Assembly: GCA_949752795.1 (NCBI GenBank)
Contig: OX457058.1
Coordinates: 33,606,587 to 33,670,586 of the forward strand
Source: Hyperoodon ampullatus
Taxonomy: Eukaryota > Chordata > Mammalia > Artiodactyla > Ziphiidae
Length of the DNA stretch: 64,000 nt
Direction of reading: 5' to 3'
A model generated the notes under the pieces. That model made no database searches and was not told where the DNA came from. It saw nothing but the letters and a program-made list of their open reading frames with translations. Shown here one piece after another: positions 34,336 to 45,694 of the stretch; the first letter of the stretch is position 1; each line of letters starts with the position of its first letter. Position numbers and translations under genes: made by a program.

Positions 34336-34964
34336 TCACCCTGAGTGAGAGCCTGTTACCTGCTTCCCCATGTCATGGAGAATGCAAGTGCTCTAATTCC
34401 TTCTGAGTGTGTTGTTCCGCCCAGTGTGACTGAGGTCCTGCAGGAATCCCAGAGCACGGCCCTGGGGGGCTAGATCAGTGGCATTTGCTCTGCTCTCTCC
34501 TGGACATGGTCAAGTGTAGCACTGACATGAACACGTGAGTCATGCCAGAGGCAACCTTGCTCAACCGACAGCGAAGAGTGTCTCATCCTGTATCACACTC
34601 TCTGGGAGCCTGATTTAAACACGACCCACAGACACCTTGATCTCTCTGGCGTAATTTGTCCAGCTGCTTCGAGGGCCAGAGAATTCATGTCATTGTGCTT
34701 GAGGGCTCACAGTCGGCGTGGCTTTCACTTTGATTCCACATCCTCTGTTTTAACACAGATTGTTTGTGGCCAACTTTGGCAAACCCCTTACGAGCGTATG
34801 TTGTTCAGCAGTGTTACGATGACCTGGGTGGGCAGTTCTGGGAACCACTTAGATGCTTTTCTCTTCAGGTCCGTCTGAGCAGCTAATTTGGCTTCAAGGT
34901 TTCAAGGTCATTGTTTTCCTCTTACCACCCCCGTGCTAGTATTGCAAGCTGGTATAAAAGAATA
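34336..34964. other. Unique sequence
   Basis: No feature recognised. Confidence 0.4.
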
Positions 34965-35200
34965 TTAGTTTTGTAGACAGTTAGAGACTCAGATTGAAAT
35001 CCTAGCTCTGCCACTAGTCAAGTGCATGGTCATGTGTGAGTTACCTTTCCTTACTGAGCCTCAGTTTTCTCACCTGTATAGTGAACCTAGTGATGCCTGC
35101 TTGTGGGCTTGTTATGAGGATCATGCGGGGTAAAGCATGTGAAGTGCAAAGCCCAGAGCATAGGAAAAATACTCAGAGAAGGGGACCTGCTTTTGTCCTC
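34965..35200 (+). mobile_element. MIR SINE
   Basis: Sense, nearly full length: 'agactcagattgaaatcctagctctgccactagtcaag', 'ctgagcctcagttttctcacctgtatagtg', 'ggcttgttatgaggatcatgcggggtaaagc'. Confidence 0.9.
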
Positions 35201-35744
35201 AGTTATTGTAGTTATTTGTAGGGACATTTGATATTTTCAAGTTGTGTTTTGAGAATTCTCCTATTTTTCCACAGGCAGACTTGGCTCTCTGATCAGACTA
35301 ATCAGCTTTACGGTAAACCATACTCATAAAAAACATTAGGTCAAGTTTTGTTTAATGCAGCAGGATAGCAAATTGCTGGGTCTAATTTATTAGGCTGAGA
35401 AAACACTGAAATGGATCGTGCAGTTAGCAAACACTTAGGTTAGGCCAGGGGATAATCACGTGCACTTTATCTTGAAAGGTTAACATGCCCTGTCGTGAAA
35501 AGGGTTGGGGCAGAGGCCAAAAACAGCTCATACAAGACAGAGTTGAGCTCAGAGAAGCTTACACCAGAGCCAAGCTGAAATCGAGGAGGATGGGCTTCAG
35601 AAGAAATTCGCTGTTTTCCATCCCTACGTGTTTTTCCCTTTACAGCGCATGATGCATTGTAATTGTATGGATGCTTTTGTCTCTTGGAAATAAAGGTGGA
35701 CTATGAAGAATAAAAATGAGAGCCGATAATACCTATCCCCACTT
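35201..35744. other. Unique sequence
   Basis: No feature recognised. Confidence 0.4.
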
Positions 35745-35935
35745 GACTTTGAGCAAGTTGCTTGACCCTTCTGTGGCCAGAAGCAGGTCACTTCTAGTTC
35801 CAGAGGGGTTAATAAAGTGGGAGCAATTTAGCACTTTCTTCAGAAGGTGGTCGTCAAGACTGAATGGGTGAACGCAGATGTTCTTAGGACAGCGGTGGGC
35901 ACGTCGTGAGTGTTCTGTAAGCATTAGCCACTATA
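35745..35935 (+). mobile_element. MIR SINE (diverged)
   Basis: 'gactttgagcaagttgcttgacccttctgtgg' and 'ggtcgtcaagactgaatggg ... cagcggtgggcacgtcgtgagtgttctgtaagcattagcc' follow sense MIR order around a variable middle. Confidence 0.5.
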
Positions 35936-35963
35936 ACATCATTTGTGATAGGAGCAGTGGTAC

Positions 35964-36656
35964 TGTTTTTTTTTATATCTTTATTGGAGTATAATTAATT
36001 GCTTTACAGTGGTGTGCTAGTTTCTGCTTTATAACAAAATGAATCAGTTATACATATACATATGTTCCCATATCTCTTCCCTCTTGCATCTCCCTCCCTC
36101 CCACCCTCCCTATCCCACTCCTCTAGGTGGTCTCAAAGCATCGAGCTGATCTCCCTGTGCTATGCGGCTGCTTCCCACTAGCTATCTATTTTACGTTTGG
36201 TAGTGTATATATGTCCATGCCACTCTCTTACTTTGTCACTGCTTACCCTTCCCCCTCCCCATATCCTCAAGTCCATTCTCTAGTAGGTCTGTGTCTTTAT
36301 TCCTGTTTTACCCCTAGATTCTTCATGACATTTTTTTAAAATTCCATATATATGTGTTAGCATACGGTATTTGTCTTTCTCTTTCTGACTTACTTCACTC
36401 TGTATGACAGACTCTAGGTCCATCCACCTCATTACAAATAGCTCAATTTTGTTTCTTTTTATGGCTGAGTAATATTCCATTGTATATATGTGCCACATCT
36501 TCTTTATCCATTCATCCGATGATGGACACTTAGGTTGCTTCCATGTCCTGGCTATTGTAAATAGAGCTGCAATGAACATTTTGGTACATGACTCTTTTTG
36601 AATTATGGTTTTCTCAGGGTATATGCCCAGTAGTGGGATTGCTGGGTCATATGGTA
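35964..36656 (-). mobile_element. Young 5'-truncated L1 with readable ORF2 C-terminus
   Basis: Antisense L1: A-tail as T-run at 35966-35974, 3' UTR, then the ORF2 C-terminal region. On the minus strand the frame is open from about 36650 to 36280, with ORF2 hallmarks such as [13 protein letters not shown] and DEWIKKMWHIYTMEYYSAIK. It lacks the endonuclease and reverse-transcriptase domains, so it is inert. No convincing target duplication was found. Confidence 0.92.
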
Positions 36657-36664
36657 GGCACCAG

Positions 36665-36735
36665 AGGCACCAGAAAGGTGAAGTAACTTGCCCAAGGTTG
36701 GACAGCAAGGGGCCCTCATCTGGATTTGAAGTTGG
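36665..36735 (-). mobile_element. MIR fragment
   Basis: 'aggtgaagtaacttgcccaaggttggacagcaagg ... ctggatttgaagttgggcagg' is the antisense MIR core. It abuts the L1 insertion. Confidence 0.65.
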
Positions 36736-37137
36736 GCAGGTGATTTCAAAGTATGCGCACTCTGAAGTATGCGTTTCAGGATAATTTTGCTATCTTACAA
36801 ATATGAATTACAAATATCTTTCTCAAAGGCCAATCTGATCGTTTCCTCTCTCACCTAGAACCCACTAGTCTCCTGGCTTCTCAAGGAGGGGAGGGTGTGT
36901 TTCATTTGCTGGAGCATCTCTAGGACCTGGCTTCTTACCTGGCAGCGGGAAAGGTTTACCAACCAAAGCTGAGACTCCGCCTCTCATCCCTAGCACTGTA
37001 AAGCCCACTGTCTCTGGCATGGTGGTCAGAGCAACTCAGGGCTTGGCCACTGTCGCCAACCCTGCCTGCTTCCCGCAGTTCCCTCTAGGCTCCAGCCAGG
37101 GCAGCACGCTGGCCCTCAACATAATCTCTGGTCATTT
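36736..37137. other. Unique sequence
   Basis: No feature recognised. Confidence 0.4.
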
Positions 37138-37152
37138 AGTCCTTTGCCTTTA

Positions 37153-37280
37153 TTTATTTATTAACATCTTTATTGGAGTATAATTGCTTTACAGTGTTGT
37201 GTTAGTTTCTGCTGTATAGCAAAGTGAATCAGCTCTATGTATACATATATCCCCATATCCCCTCCCTCCCACCCTCCCTA
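37153..37280 (-). mobile_element. Extremely short L1 insertion
   Basis: Only about 128 bp of L1 3' UTR ('aacatctttattggagtataattg' onward), with A-tail as TTTA repeats. A perfect 15-bp duplication, AGTCCTTTGCCTTTA, is at 37138-37152 and 37281-37295. Confidence 0.95.
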
Positions 37281-37523
37281 AGTCCTTTGCCTTTAAACGT
37301 CCTCTTCAAGTTCCATATGTCCCTGACAATCTCTTGTTCGTCCTTCAAAACCTGCTCAAGGTCACCACCTCTTACCTCAAGGCAGAACATACGGGTGCCT
37401 TAGAAGATGTCCTCACCCACTGAGGCCCTTTGGTTGGACCTCAAAGGATCAGCTTTGGGCTTGTGAAGATGAGAAGGGTACCTGAGCCTGAGGGAACAGC
37501 ATGGCAAAGGCACAGATCTGGAG

Positions 37524-37655
37524 CGACTTCCGTGGCGGTCCAGTGGTTAAGACTCAGCGCTTCCACTGCAGGGGCCGTGGGTTTGATCCCTGGTCAGGGA
37601 AGATTCCACATGCCACGTGACCAAAAAAAACCCCACAAAAAACCCCCAAAAAACC
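37524..37655 (+). mobile_element. Short CHR-type SINE
   Basis: Plus-strand copy with A/C-rich tail. Duplication AAAGGCACAGA(T/C)CTGGAG at 37506-37523 and 37657-37674. Confidence 0.95.
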
Positions 37656-37908
37656 AAAAGGCACAGACCTGGAGAAATGCATGGTTCTGAGAGAGCCATC
37701 CAATACTTCCTCCAAATCATTATTTTCTCCAGTGTTAATTCTATGATTTTTCCCCTCCCAATGCAGATTTAAATTCTACCATTGTATTTTCAGTTTCCTT
37801 ATAACCTTACAGGGTCCCCCTTTTACCTGTTTTCAGTAGCTGCCTTGCTTTTGCTCGCCTTATCACCTTTTCTTCGGTTTTTTGTTTCATGAAGCCCATG
37901 AGTTCCTT

Positions 37909-38210
37909 TTTTTTTTGGCTGTGTTGGGTCTTTGTTGCGGTGCGCAGGTTTCTCATTGCGGTAGCTTCTCTTGTTGCAGAACACGGGCTCTAGGCTCACG
38001 AGCTTCAGTAGTTGCAGCATGCGGGCTCAGCAGTTTCGGCACACGGGCTCAGTAGTTGTGGCTCGTGGGCTCTAGAGTGCAGGCTCAGTAGTTGTGGTAC
38101 ACGGGCTTAGTTGCTCAGCACCATGTGGGATCTTCCCGGACCAGGGCTCGAACCCATGTCCCCTGCATTGGCAGGTGTATTCTTAACCACTGTGCCACCA
38201 GGGAAGTCCC
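37909..38210 (-). mobile_element. CHR SINE (long form)
   Basis: Minus-strand copy. Duplication CCCATG(A/T)GTTC(C/T)T at about 37895-37907 and 38212-38224. Confidence 0.92.
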
Positions 38211-38224
38211 CCCCATGTGTTCTT

Positions 38225-39237
38225 AAAATTTGTTGAGATTGTGAATTAGACGCGTTGTTAAGCTTATCCTTGTGTCTGGCCTCTGGTGAGATATTCATCT
38301 TCTTTTATGTTGGCAGAGTTTTTTCATAGGATCCTTTTAAATTTGTCTTGTTTTTCACTCACTTTTAACAATGGGAGGTTTATCTAGGCCTGAACAGCAG
38401 TGAGCTGTGCTTTGCCCGCACCTCTCATTGGGTATGGGGGTGTATCCAGTGACTCACAGGCTGCATGGAATGGGAGGCATGGTGTGGGGGCAGCCTCCAC
38501 CAGGGAAACTTCTCTCTGCAGGGGGGATCCTACCCTAAGGGACCAGATTTCTGTATCCTGCTTTTGGTTTGGCCCAGCCTCCTTAGCAGGTACAATCTCT
38601 GGTTGTCAGCCCCTTCTTTCGGGTGCTTATAGTACGTGTCTGTGTTCTACCTGTTGCATGCATTCAGCCTTCAGGGCCCTCAGTCCTGTGGATTCTCAGG
38701 GTAGATGTTTGGTGCATGATCTTACTCAGACATTATACAGAGGTTTTTAAGAGAATGACAGTCATTTGCTTGGGGGAAAAAAGGCAACTCTGGTGGCAGA
38801 ATTCTAGACTATGGGTGGGGGATAGGCAAAGACAATGGCATTGATTTTCTGTTTCCTTCTCCCCATATGCACACTCATGGGTCTGAACCAAGGGCCATAG
38901 GCCCTGCACAGTGGTGAGGTCTGCCTTATACCCTTCCTTTGATAACTGGCTGGTGGTCAGTGCAAGTGGACAGTTCCCCTACTCCTCTCCCTGAGCCCTG
39001 AGAGGGTCTTTCCAATGAGATTATGGTAGCAATTCACTTGTTTGGGAGAATGAGGCAGAAAGGGGTTCAAGGAAATATCCAGATAACTCTTCTGCCTCCT
39101 TCAAGACTTCTGTGGCTTCAGAGCTTTCCTCTCCCTGGAGAATGGTCAGGGGTATCTGGTCTACGCTCTCCTGCCCCATGGAAGGAAAAATCCACCACCC
39201 ATAGGCTCACGTGTAGCACTGACGAAAATACAGTGGG
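38225..39237. other. Unique sequence
   Basis: No feature recognised; the 116-codon open frame at 38400-38750 has no domain. Confidence 0.4.
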
Positions 39238-39420
39238 CAGATGTTGAGAGAGCTGGGTTCTTATCCAACCTCTGCCGCTCACTGACTTCGTGACTATGGG
39301 CAACACCCCCATCCCAGCCTCTCTGCAACTCAGTTTCTTCATTTGTAAAGTGGGAATGATATGGCTGCCCGGTCCACCTCCCGGGGCTGCGGGGATAGCC
39401 AGAGGAGCTAAGGGATGGAC
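39238..39420 (+). mobile_element. MIR SINE
   Basis: Sense MIR: 'gagctgggttcttatccaacctctgccgctcactgacttcgtgactatgggcaac', 'ctcagtttcttcatttgtaaagtgggaatgat'. Confidence 0.88.
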
Positions 39421-39639
39421 AGAGCTGATCACTTCGCTCTGCTGTAGGCCATCGTCTCTTGGACAACTCGGTTGCTCCCCATCCCTGAGCTGGGAGTTCA
39501 GGTAAAGACAGCATCTTCAAGCCAACCAAGAATGCTGCTGACTGAGCCTGGCCTTGAAGAACTCATGAATACGCCAGACGTTAGAATTTAGACTACATGT
39601 CAAGGAGGTTACCCCTCCTTCTTGCTTGCCCTTATCTAG

Positions 39640-39800
39640 TTGTGTAACCTTGGGAAACAAACATGGGGAAACATTGTACCTCAAATTCTTTGATCATGAA
39701 AATAAGGCCACTAATACTTTCCAGATAGTTTGGTGATGAGGGTGAAATCAGGTACCACGTGGAAAATGCACAGCACAGTGCCTGGAATGGAGGAGAGACT
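39640..39800 (+). mobile_element. MIR SINE
   Basis: Sense MIR: 'ttgtgtaaccttgggaaac', 'cctcaaattctttgatcatgaaaataagg', 'gaaaatgcacagcacagtgcctgg'. Confidence 0.7.
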
Positions 39801-39806
39801 CAACGA

Positions 39807-39897
39807 GCCTTCCCTCCCTCCTTCTTCCCTTCCTCCCTCCCTTCCTCCCCTCCTTCCTTTCTTCCCTCCTTCCCTCCTTCCTTCCTTCTTTCTCCTT
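39807..39897 (+). repeat. (CCTT)n / (CTTC)n pyrimidine microsatellite
   Basis: Continuous C/T-only tract of mixed CCTT units, directly following the MIR tail. Confidence 0.95.
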
Positions 39898-40318
39898 AGC
39901 TATAAAAATGAGGAGTTATATATTCTCCAATTAAAGCAACTGAGTCTGTCCTGTTTTGAAAGTAAAAGACCATGTTTTCTTAGTGAGCTATAACTTAGAA
40001 ACCTCAAGAAATATGATTTTTTTTTTCCAAAAGGAGGGGAGAAATTCCAGATCTTTTCTGCTCTGGGAGCTCCAGGAGTTAAAGGAAAAATGATAAACAT
40101 GTCAGAATGACTTCTTTATTTCTATTTATAATCTTTGCCATACAGCTCAGTGGAGAGTGAGGTACTTTTTCCAGCATAGAAGCTTTCCTTGGCCAAGGAA
40201 AGGCAAGAATAAATACTTTTCCTGGGATGAGTCCATCACCAGTGCCCTCTTTCCAATATTCTTCCAGATTGAAATTTATGCTTAAAATTCAAGTGAGTTA
40301 AGAGAGGATGTGACTTGC
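39898..40318. other. Unique sequence
   Basis: No feature recognised. Confidence 0.4.
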
Positions 40319-40336
40319 TAAAGCAAGTCTTTTCCA

Positions 40337-40488
40337 TTTATATTCCATTCTTTTTCTTTTTCTTTTTTTTTTTTTTGGGTGGTGGCCACGTGACACGTGG
40401 GATCTTAGTTCCCTAACCAGGGATCAAACACGTGCCTCCTGCAGTGGAATCTCAGCCTTAACCACTGGACTGCCAGGGAAGCCCCCTG
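40337..40488 (-). mobile_element. Short CHR-type SINE
   Basis: Minus-strand copy with a long T-rich tail (about 40349-40377). The 18-bp duplication TAAAGCAAGTCTTTT(C/G)CA is at 40319-40336 and 40489-40506. Confidence 0.95.
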
Positions 40489-40506
40489 TAAAGCAAGTCT
40501 TTTGCA

Positions 40507-41834
40507 ATGCTATTTTGCAGTGAAAAGTCAGTGCTATTTTTTTTTTTTTAAAGTGTGATGGCTGCATGTGGATTTTGGTACAAAGTATGCATATGGTCGT
40601 CCTGAAGAATTGATCTGATCTAGCTGGCAGGAGAGAAAGAGTGAAAGAATCCTGCTATACCTTCCCATCTCAGCAGGAACCCTTAACCCTGAATGCTTCC
40701 CTTCTCTGTATCACCATTCAATGGTGGTGAGGCAAGGTAGGCCAGATAGCCCTCACCGTTCTTTCTCCTGGGAGGGGAAAGCTCTGAAGCCACAGAAGTC
40801 TTCAGGGAGGCAGGAGAGTTGTTTGAATAGTTCCTTGAACCCCTTTCTGCCTCGTTCTTCAGAGGCTCCCTGGAGGAGGCTGAAGTCCATGCCCACCATC
40901 ATGGTGTAACGGTCTCCCTCCTCCTAATCTGGTTTCTGCTTCACTTGGGCCAGCCCTCCCACTGCCCCATAGAGAAGCCAGGCTTCCCAGGCCAGTTCAA
41001 GCTGCAACTCCTCTGGGATGCCTTCCCCGGTCACTCCAGATCTCAGAATGTCCTTTCCGGACACCTTCACAGCCTCCACTGCAGCCAACGCTGAGACGTC
41101 CTCCAGTGCTCTAACCTGGCCCCATCTGCCGGGTTTAAACTCTTCTCATTCTGTTTGCATGAGGAAGGGAGGGCATGGGTCTTGGGAGAGGAGACGGGGT
41201 GAATTGGGGGAGAATATCGTGTCCTGTATCTGACCAGCCCCAAGCACAGAAGAGTGACCAATTAATACTTGTGATTAGGAACCTGCCACACACCCTGACT
41301 CCAGGAGAGGAATTACAAAGCAAGTGAAAGAGATGGCCTCCCCTCCCCATGACTTCACCACATATTATTTATATGATTGAAGAGAGTAAGGAGAAATCTA
41401 CGATTATATTTTTATGTTGGTAATATATACTCTGCCTACTTCCAGAAAAGAATGGAGCTGGCTGACAGTAAAGGGTTTACAATAGGCCTATATGCAGAGA
41501 CATAAATTGAAAGCCATGTAAAAGGAGGAAGAGCTAAAATTACGATGCATTAGCTAGTGTAATTATTATGATTATATATAGCTTGGAACTGGGGATGTGG
41601 AAGGCCAGGGGGCAGGCTGCCCAGGAGCGTGTAGTATCTGCCATTTGAGAGAGAAGAAGTGGAGGGAAACTGGCTTAAAGAATTAGATATTGCTTACAGG
41701 AAAATAGGATTTCCATAAATAACGTGTGAGCAGAGGCAGAGAGCATTATGGGAACATTCAGGGGTCAGGTGTGGCTGGATAGGAGGATTTGGGTGACAGT
41801 TGCAAAGATGAGTGAGGTTTTTAATTTAAGAGGT
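40507..41834. other. Unique sequence
   Basis: No feature recognised; A/T-rich at 41360-41430 and 41560-41580. Confidence 0.4.
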
Positions 41835-41850
41835 TGTGGTGGTAAATTCT

Positions 41851-42116
41851 TTTTTTTTAAAGACAGAGTTTATTACTATTATTGTTTTTAATATTTATTT
41901 ATTTATTTAGTTGCGCCGGGTCTTATTTGCGGCAGGCGGGCTCCTTAGTTGCGGCTCACAGGCTTCTTAGTTGTGGCTCTTGGGCTCCTTAGTAGCAGCA
42001 TGCGAACTCTTAGTTGTGGCACGCATGTGGGATCTAGTTCCCTGACCGAGGATCGAACCCAGGCCCCCAGCATTGGGAGTGCGGAGTCTTAACCAGCGCG
42101 CCACCAGGGAAGTCCC
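41851..42116 (-). mobile_element. CHR-related SINE with divergent body
   Basis: Minus-strand copy with perfect duplication TGTGGTGGTAAATTCT at 41835-41850 and 42117-42132. Its body carries 'ccttagttgcggctcacagg' repeats, unlike the other long copies here, so it is probably another subfamily. Confidence 0.93.
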
Positions 42117-42132
42117 TGTGGTGGTAAATTCT

Positions 42133-42545
42133 GACTTTATTCTTAAACAGTTGTGTTGGGTCATCTTGGAAGTAATTTTGGTGTTTCAGGGTCCATTTTC
42201 AGATAACGTTTAATTTTTCAGTGAGATATATGACTTGCTTACATGCCCCACCTCTTGGGAAATATTCTGAGTAGAGTATATGAATTTCAGCAAGGAGGGA
42301 CTGCCCGTTGCAGTCACCCAGGGCCCCAAGCCGGTAGAAGCTCTATCTCAACACGGGCTTCAACAACCACCAGGTGGAGGGAAGGGAAGATAGTGACCAC
42401 ACACTGGTTCCTAAAACTTCACATGTGTGATATACGTCACTTCTGCTCACATATGATTGGCCAAATGAACTCACATGACTAACTTCACAGCGGGCAGGAA
42501 AGCCCAAACTTACCCTGGGCCCACGGAGGGGCAAATCAGAGTGTT
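42133..42545. other. Unique sequence
   Basis: No feature recognised. Confidence 0.4.
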
Positions 42546-42558
42546 TGTGGATGGTTTT

Positions 42559-42769
42559 GTTTGTTTGTTTGTTTTTGTTTTTATTTTTTAATTTTATTGG
42601 AGTATAGTTGATTTACAATGTTGTGTTAGTTTCAAGTGTACAGCAAAGTGATTCAGTTATATATACATTCATTCTTTTTTAGATTCTTTTCTCATGTAGG
42701 TTATCACAGAATATTGAGTAGAGTCCCCTGTGCTATACAGTAGGTCCTTGTTGGTTATCTATCTTACTA
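42559..42769 (-). mobile_element. Short L1 tail
   Basis: Antisense L1 3' UTR with a TTTG-patterned A-tail at 42559-42588. Duplication TGTGGATGGTTTT at 42546-42558 and 42770-42782. Confidence 0.95.
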
Positions 42770-42782
42770 TGTGGATGGTTTT

Positions 42783-44089
42783 AATTGGCAAAGTGCTTTA
42801 TACTTGAAAGTACTTATTATTTGACCCCCAGACAAATATGAATGTTTCTATGCTTCAGCCTTCTGTGTTTGTATCACAACAGAAACCCTGACTGGTAAGC
42901 TGGTGGGAGCATCTCCCTGATGTCAGAATTTCTCAGCTATGTCCACAGGTCAGCCCATACATACAGCAGGGATCCAAATGGAAGCCAGTATGCAGCTCAC
43001 TAGCTATTGCAGAGAGAGTGAAGGAGTGTCACCTCATGCCACCTCTTAGTGAGTTCTGGTGGCTTCTGGAAGAGTTGTGTGAAAGGACTGGGTCAGGGAC
43101 TCAGAGAGAAGGAGAGCTGGGATTGATTAGTAATGTCTAACATGGGAACAGAAAGTGGGGAGTGGGAGCAATCGCCAGGGCTTTATCATTCTGGATCAGT
43201 TGTATCCCTCTGAGGGCTTCACAGTGGCTGGTGAAGACTGTTGCCTGCAGAGATTCACCAGAGGATGGCTTCCAAACTCCACTCCTTAGTGTGAATTCCA
43301 GAGCTGGTCCAGAGCTTATAAAGGATCATCCTATGTCTGCCTGGTCCCAATTTAAAATGCCTTTCTCTAATAGTTCAACCCCACGTGGGCATCTTCATTC
43401 CTCCTTGGTGACACTGGGTGGCACATCTTTCTAGAGACCCAGAGAGAAAGCCATTTTCTGAGTTTCCACAGGCTATCCAGAAAGGCTACTCTACAACTCA
43501 ACCAGCCAGTTCTTTCCAAAAATACACACTCCTATTTTTAAAAACAGAGGATTATATAATCCTTAAAGTGCCCTTGACCATTTCCCCTCTTGCATAGATG
43601 CCATGGCTGTCACTGTATGGTTAGGATCTCAGGAAGCCATGGAGCAGCACAGGATTTGAACTCTGCAGCCTCGTAAGCCAGGAAGTTGATTCCACTCCTG
43701 GCAAGGATGGGTACCATCTGGAGTGATGGTCACTCTTAGGGATGGTCCCAGATGTCTTGCTGGGTTCAGCTTGCCTATGATTGCTTTGTTCAGGAGGCCA
43801 GCGGCTGCAATTCAGAAATCGCTTTTCATCTGGGATCTTTGCCATACCCGTTTATGTCTTGCTCATGACAGGATGTGACCTGGAATGGGAGCCCTGGTGT
43901 GACTCCTCAAATTTATATTCACCAAGGCTATTGAAACACACCCTGTACATTCCCTCCTTATTGCTCTATAGCATTCATGACAAGAAATTGGGGCATTGAA
44001 TAATTGAGAATTATTGGCTAGATTTGTTCAGCCTATTTTATTATTTTATGAGGGAGAGAAAAGTATCTCCTCTGACACAGAGGGAGGGG
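42783..44089. other. Unique sequence
   Basis: No feature recognised on either strand. Confidence 0.4.
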
Positions 44090-44305
44090 CGGAGAATAAA
44101 TGAATATTTATTGAGCACTCACTATGCACTAGGCCTGTGCAAAGCACTTCTTTTACATTATTCACTGAGCCTCACAACAATCCCCGAGGTATAGGTCTCA
44201 GTTATCCTATTTTTCAGATGAGGAAACTGAGGCTCAGTCAAGTTGAATGACTTGGTCAACTTGGTCACATTAGAGCAGGGTCAGGATTCAAAGGCAAGTC
44301 TGGGA
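44090..44305 (-). mobile_element. MIR SINE
   Basis: Antisense, nearly full length: 'tatttattgagcactcactatgcactaggcctgtgc', 'cagatgaggaaactgaggctcag', 'gtcacattagagcagggtcaggattc'. Confidence 0.92.
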
Positions 44306-44417
44306 CCACTGGGCTTCTGCAGGTAGCCTGAGAATTGGATTGAGGGCATCCCAAACTGCAGAGCATGATGTGGGTGGGAGAGGGAAGCTTCATTAAGCCC
44401 TTCTCTTGCTCATTATT

Positions 44418-44531
44418 TTTTTTGGCCACACCACGCAGCTTGCAGCATCTTAGTTCCCCGACCAGGGATTGAACCCATGTCCCCTGCAGTAGAAGCACGG
44501 AGTCTTAACCACTGGACCACCAGGGAAGTCC
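44418..44531 (-). mobile_element. Short CHR-type SINE
   Basis: Minus-strand copy with T-run tail. Duplication CTCTTGCTCATTATT at 44403-44417 and 44532-44546. Confidence 0.95.
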
Positions 44532-44546
44532 CTCTTGCTCATTATT

Positions 44547-45009
44547 CATCCTTCATTCTCCCCTAAAGTCTCAGCTCCTGCTCTGGACCTTTCCAGACAT
44601 CTTTGGAGCTGTGCAAAAACATGCCACCTTTTCTTCTGCATGTGTGTATGTGTTTCTTCTTCCTGATTGATTTTCTTTTATTTAACCTGGAATTCTCTTG
44701 GGCAGTGGTATTCCCTGGTAATGCTGTTACCCAGGCTAGTTGGAGGAAAGTGGGCAGCCTGTTCCTTATAAATACCATGAGTCATGTGTCTCCCCAACTG
44801 CCAGAAATATTCATGAAGAACCCAAGTCCTTCTTCCTCTAGCTTGCATAAATTTCCCAAGGGCAGGTGGAACAGTGCATGCTTTGTATTCATAGACTCTC
44901 ATGTTCTCCTGGGGTCTTTTTATCTTAGGAACCTGATTTTCAACTGGTCAAAGTTCTTTCCTCAGTCTACTCAAACCTCAGTTCTGATCACCAGATAGAG
45001 GGAGTGGTG
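44547..45009. other. Unique sequence
   Basis: The open frame at 44603-44998 (131 codons, plus) reads as a hydrophobic chance frame without a domain or splice context. Confidence 0.4.
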
Positions 45010-45480
45010 GTGGATCTCAGCAAGGGATATGGAGTCAGGAGGCCTGGCTAGGCCACTTACCAGCCATGTGACCCTAAACAACTCCGTAAACTTTCTGAGC
45101 CTCAGTTTCCTCATCTGTAAAATGGGATGATAATTGTTACTAAAGGCATAGGCTATAGAAGCTGATGGCTCTGGATTTGATTCCCAGGGACTTGAAAACT
45201 AGGGAACTTTGGGCAAGTCCCTCACCCTTTTGCAAGCTCAGTTTTTCCCATACATAGAGTGGAGATTACAGTAGTACTTAACTCATTGGGTTGTTGCACA
45301 TGGTAAATGAATTAAAACATGGGAACACTTAGGACAATAGTTGGCACTGGCAATGCTCAATGAATGTTGGATATGACCATTTTATTGTTATTATTACCTA
45401 GCTTACAAGGTTGCAGTGAAGTTCAAATAAGCTAATTATTTGAAAGTATCTGATACAGCGTTTGGAATATAAGACGTGCT
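45010..45480 (+). mobile_element. MIR SINE (outer copy), split by another MIR
   Basis: The 5' part ('ccacttaccagccatgtgacc ... ctgagcctcagtttcctcatctgtaaaatggg') ends at 45142. The 3' part ('acaaggttgcagtgaagttcaaataagc ... tctgatacagcg') resumes after 45393. Together they make one MIR in order. Confidence 0.8.
45143..45383 (+). mobile_element. MIR SINE nested in a MIR
   Basis: A second complete sense MIR ('gctctggatttgattcccag', 'ttgggcaagtccctcaccc', 'attgggttgttgcacatgg', 'ttggcactggcaatgctcaatg'). It is flanked by the 10-bp duplication ATTGTTA(C/T)TA at 45133-45142 and 45384-45393. Confidence 0.8.
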
Positions 45481-45499
45481 TCAAAATAGTTAAATTAGG

Positions 45500-45615
45500 G
45501 AATTCCCTGGTGGTCCAGTGGTTAGGACTTGGTGCTTTCGCTGCTATGGCCCGGGTTCAATCCCTGGTCAGGAAACTAAGATCCTGCAAGCCACATGGTG
45601 AGGCCAAAAAAGAAA
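45500..45615 (+). mobile_element. Short CHR-type SINE
   Basis: Plus-strand copy. Duplication AGTTAAATTAGG at 45488-45499 and 45616-45627. Confidence 0.95.
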
Positions 45616-45694
45616 AGTTAAATTAGGTCTTCATTATAAGGATGTGAAACCTTCAAGGAGGCAGCTGTCGGCAAAGACCTGTTCAATTTCCAGA

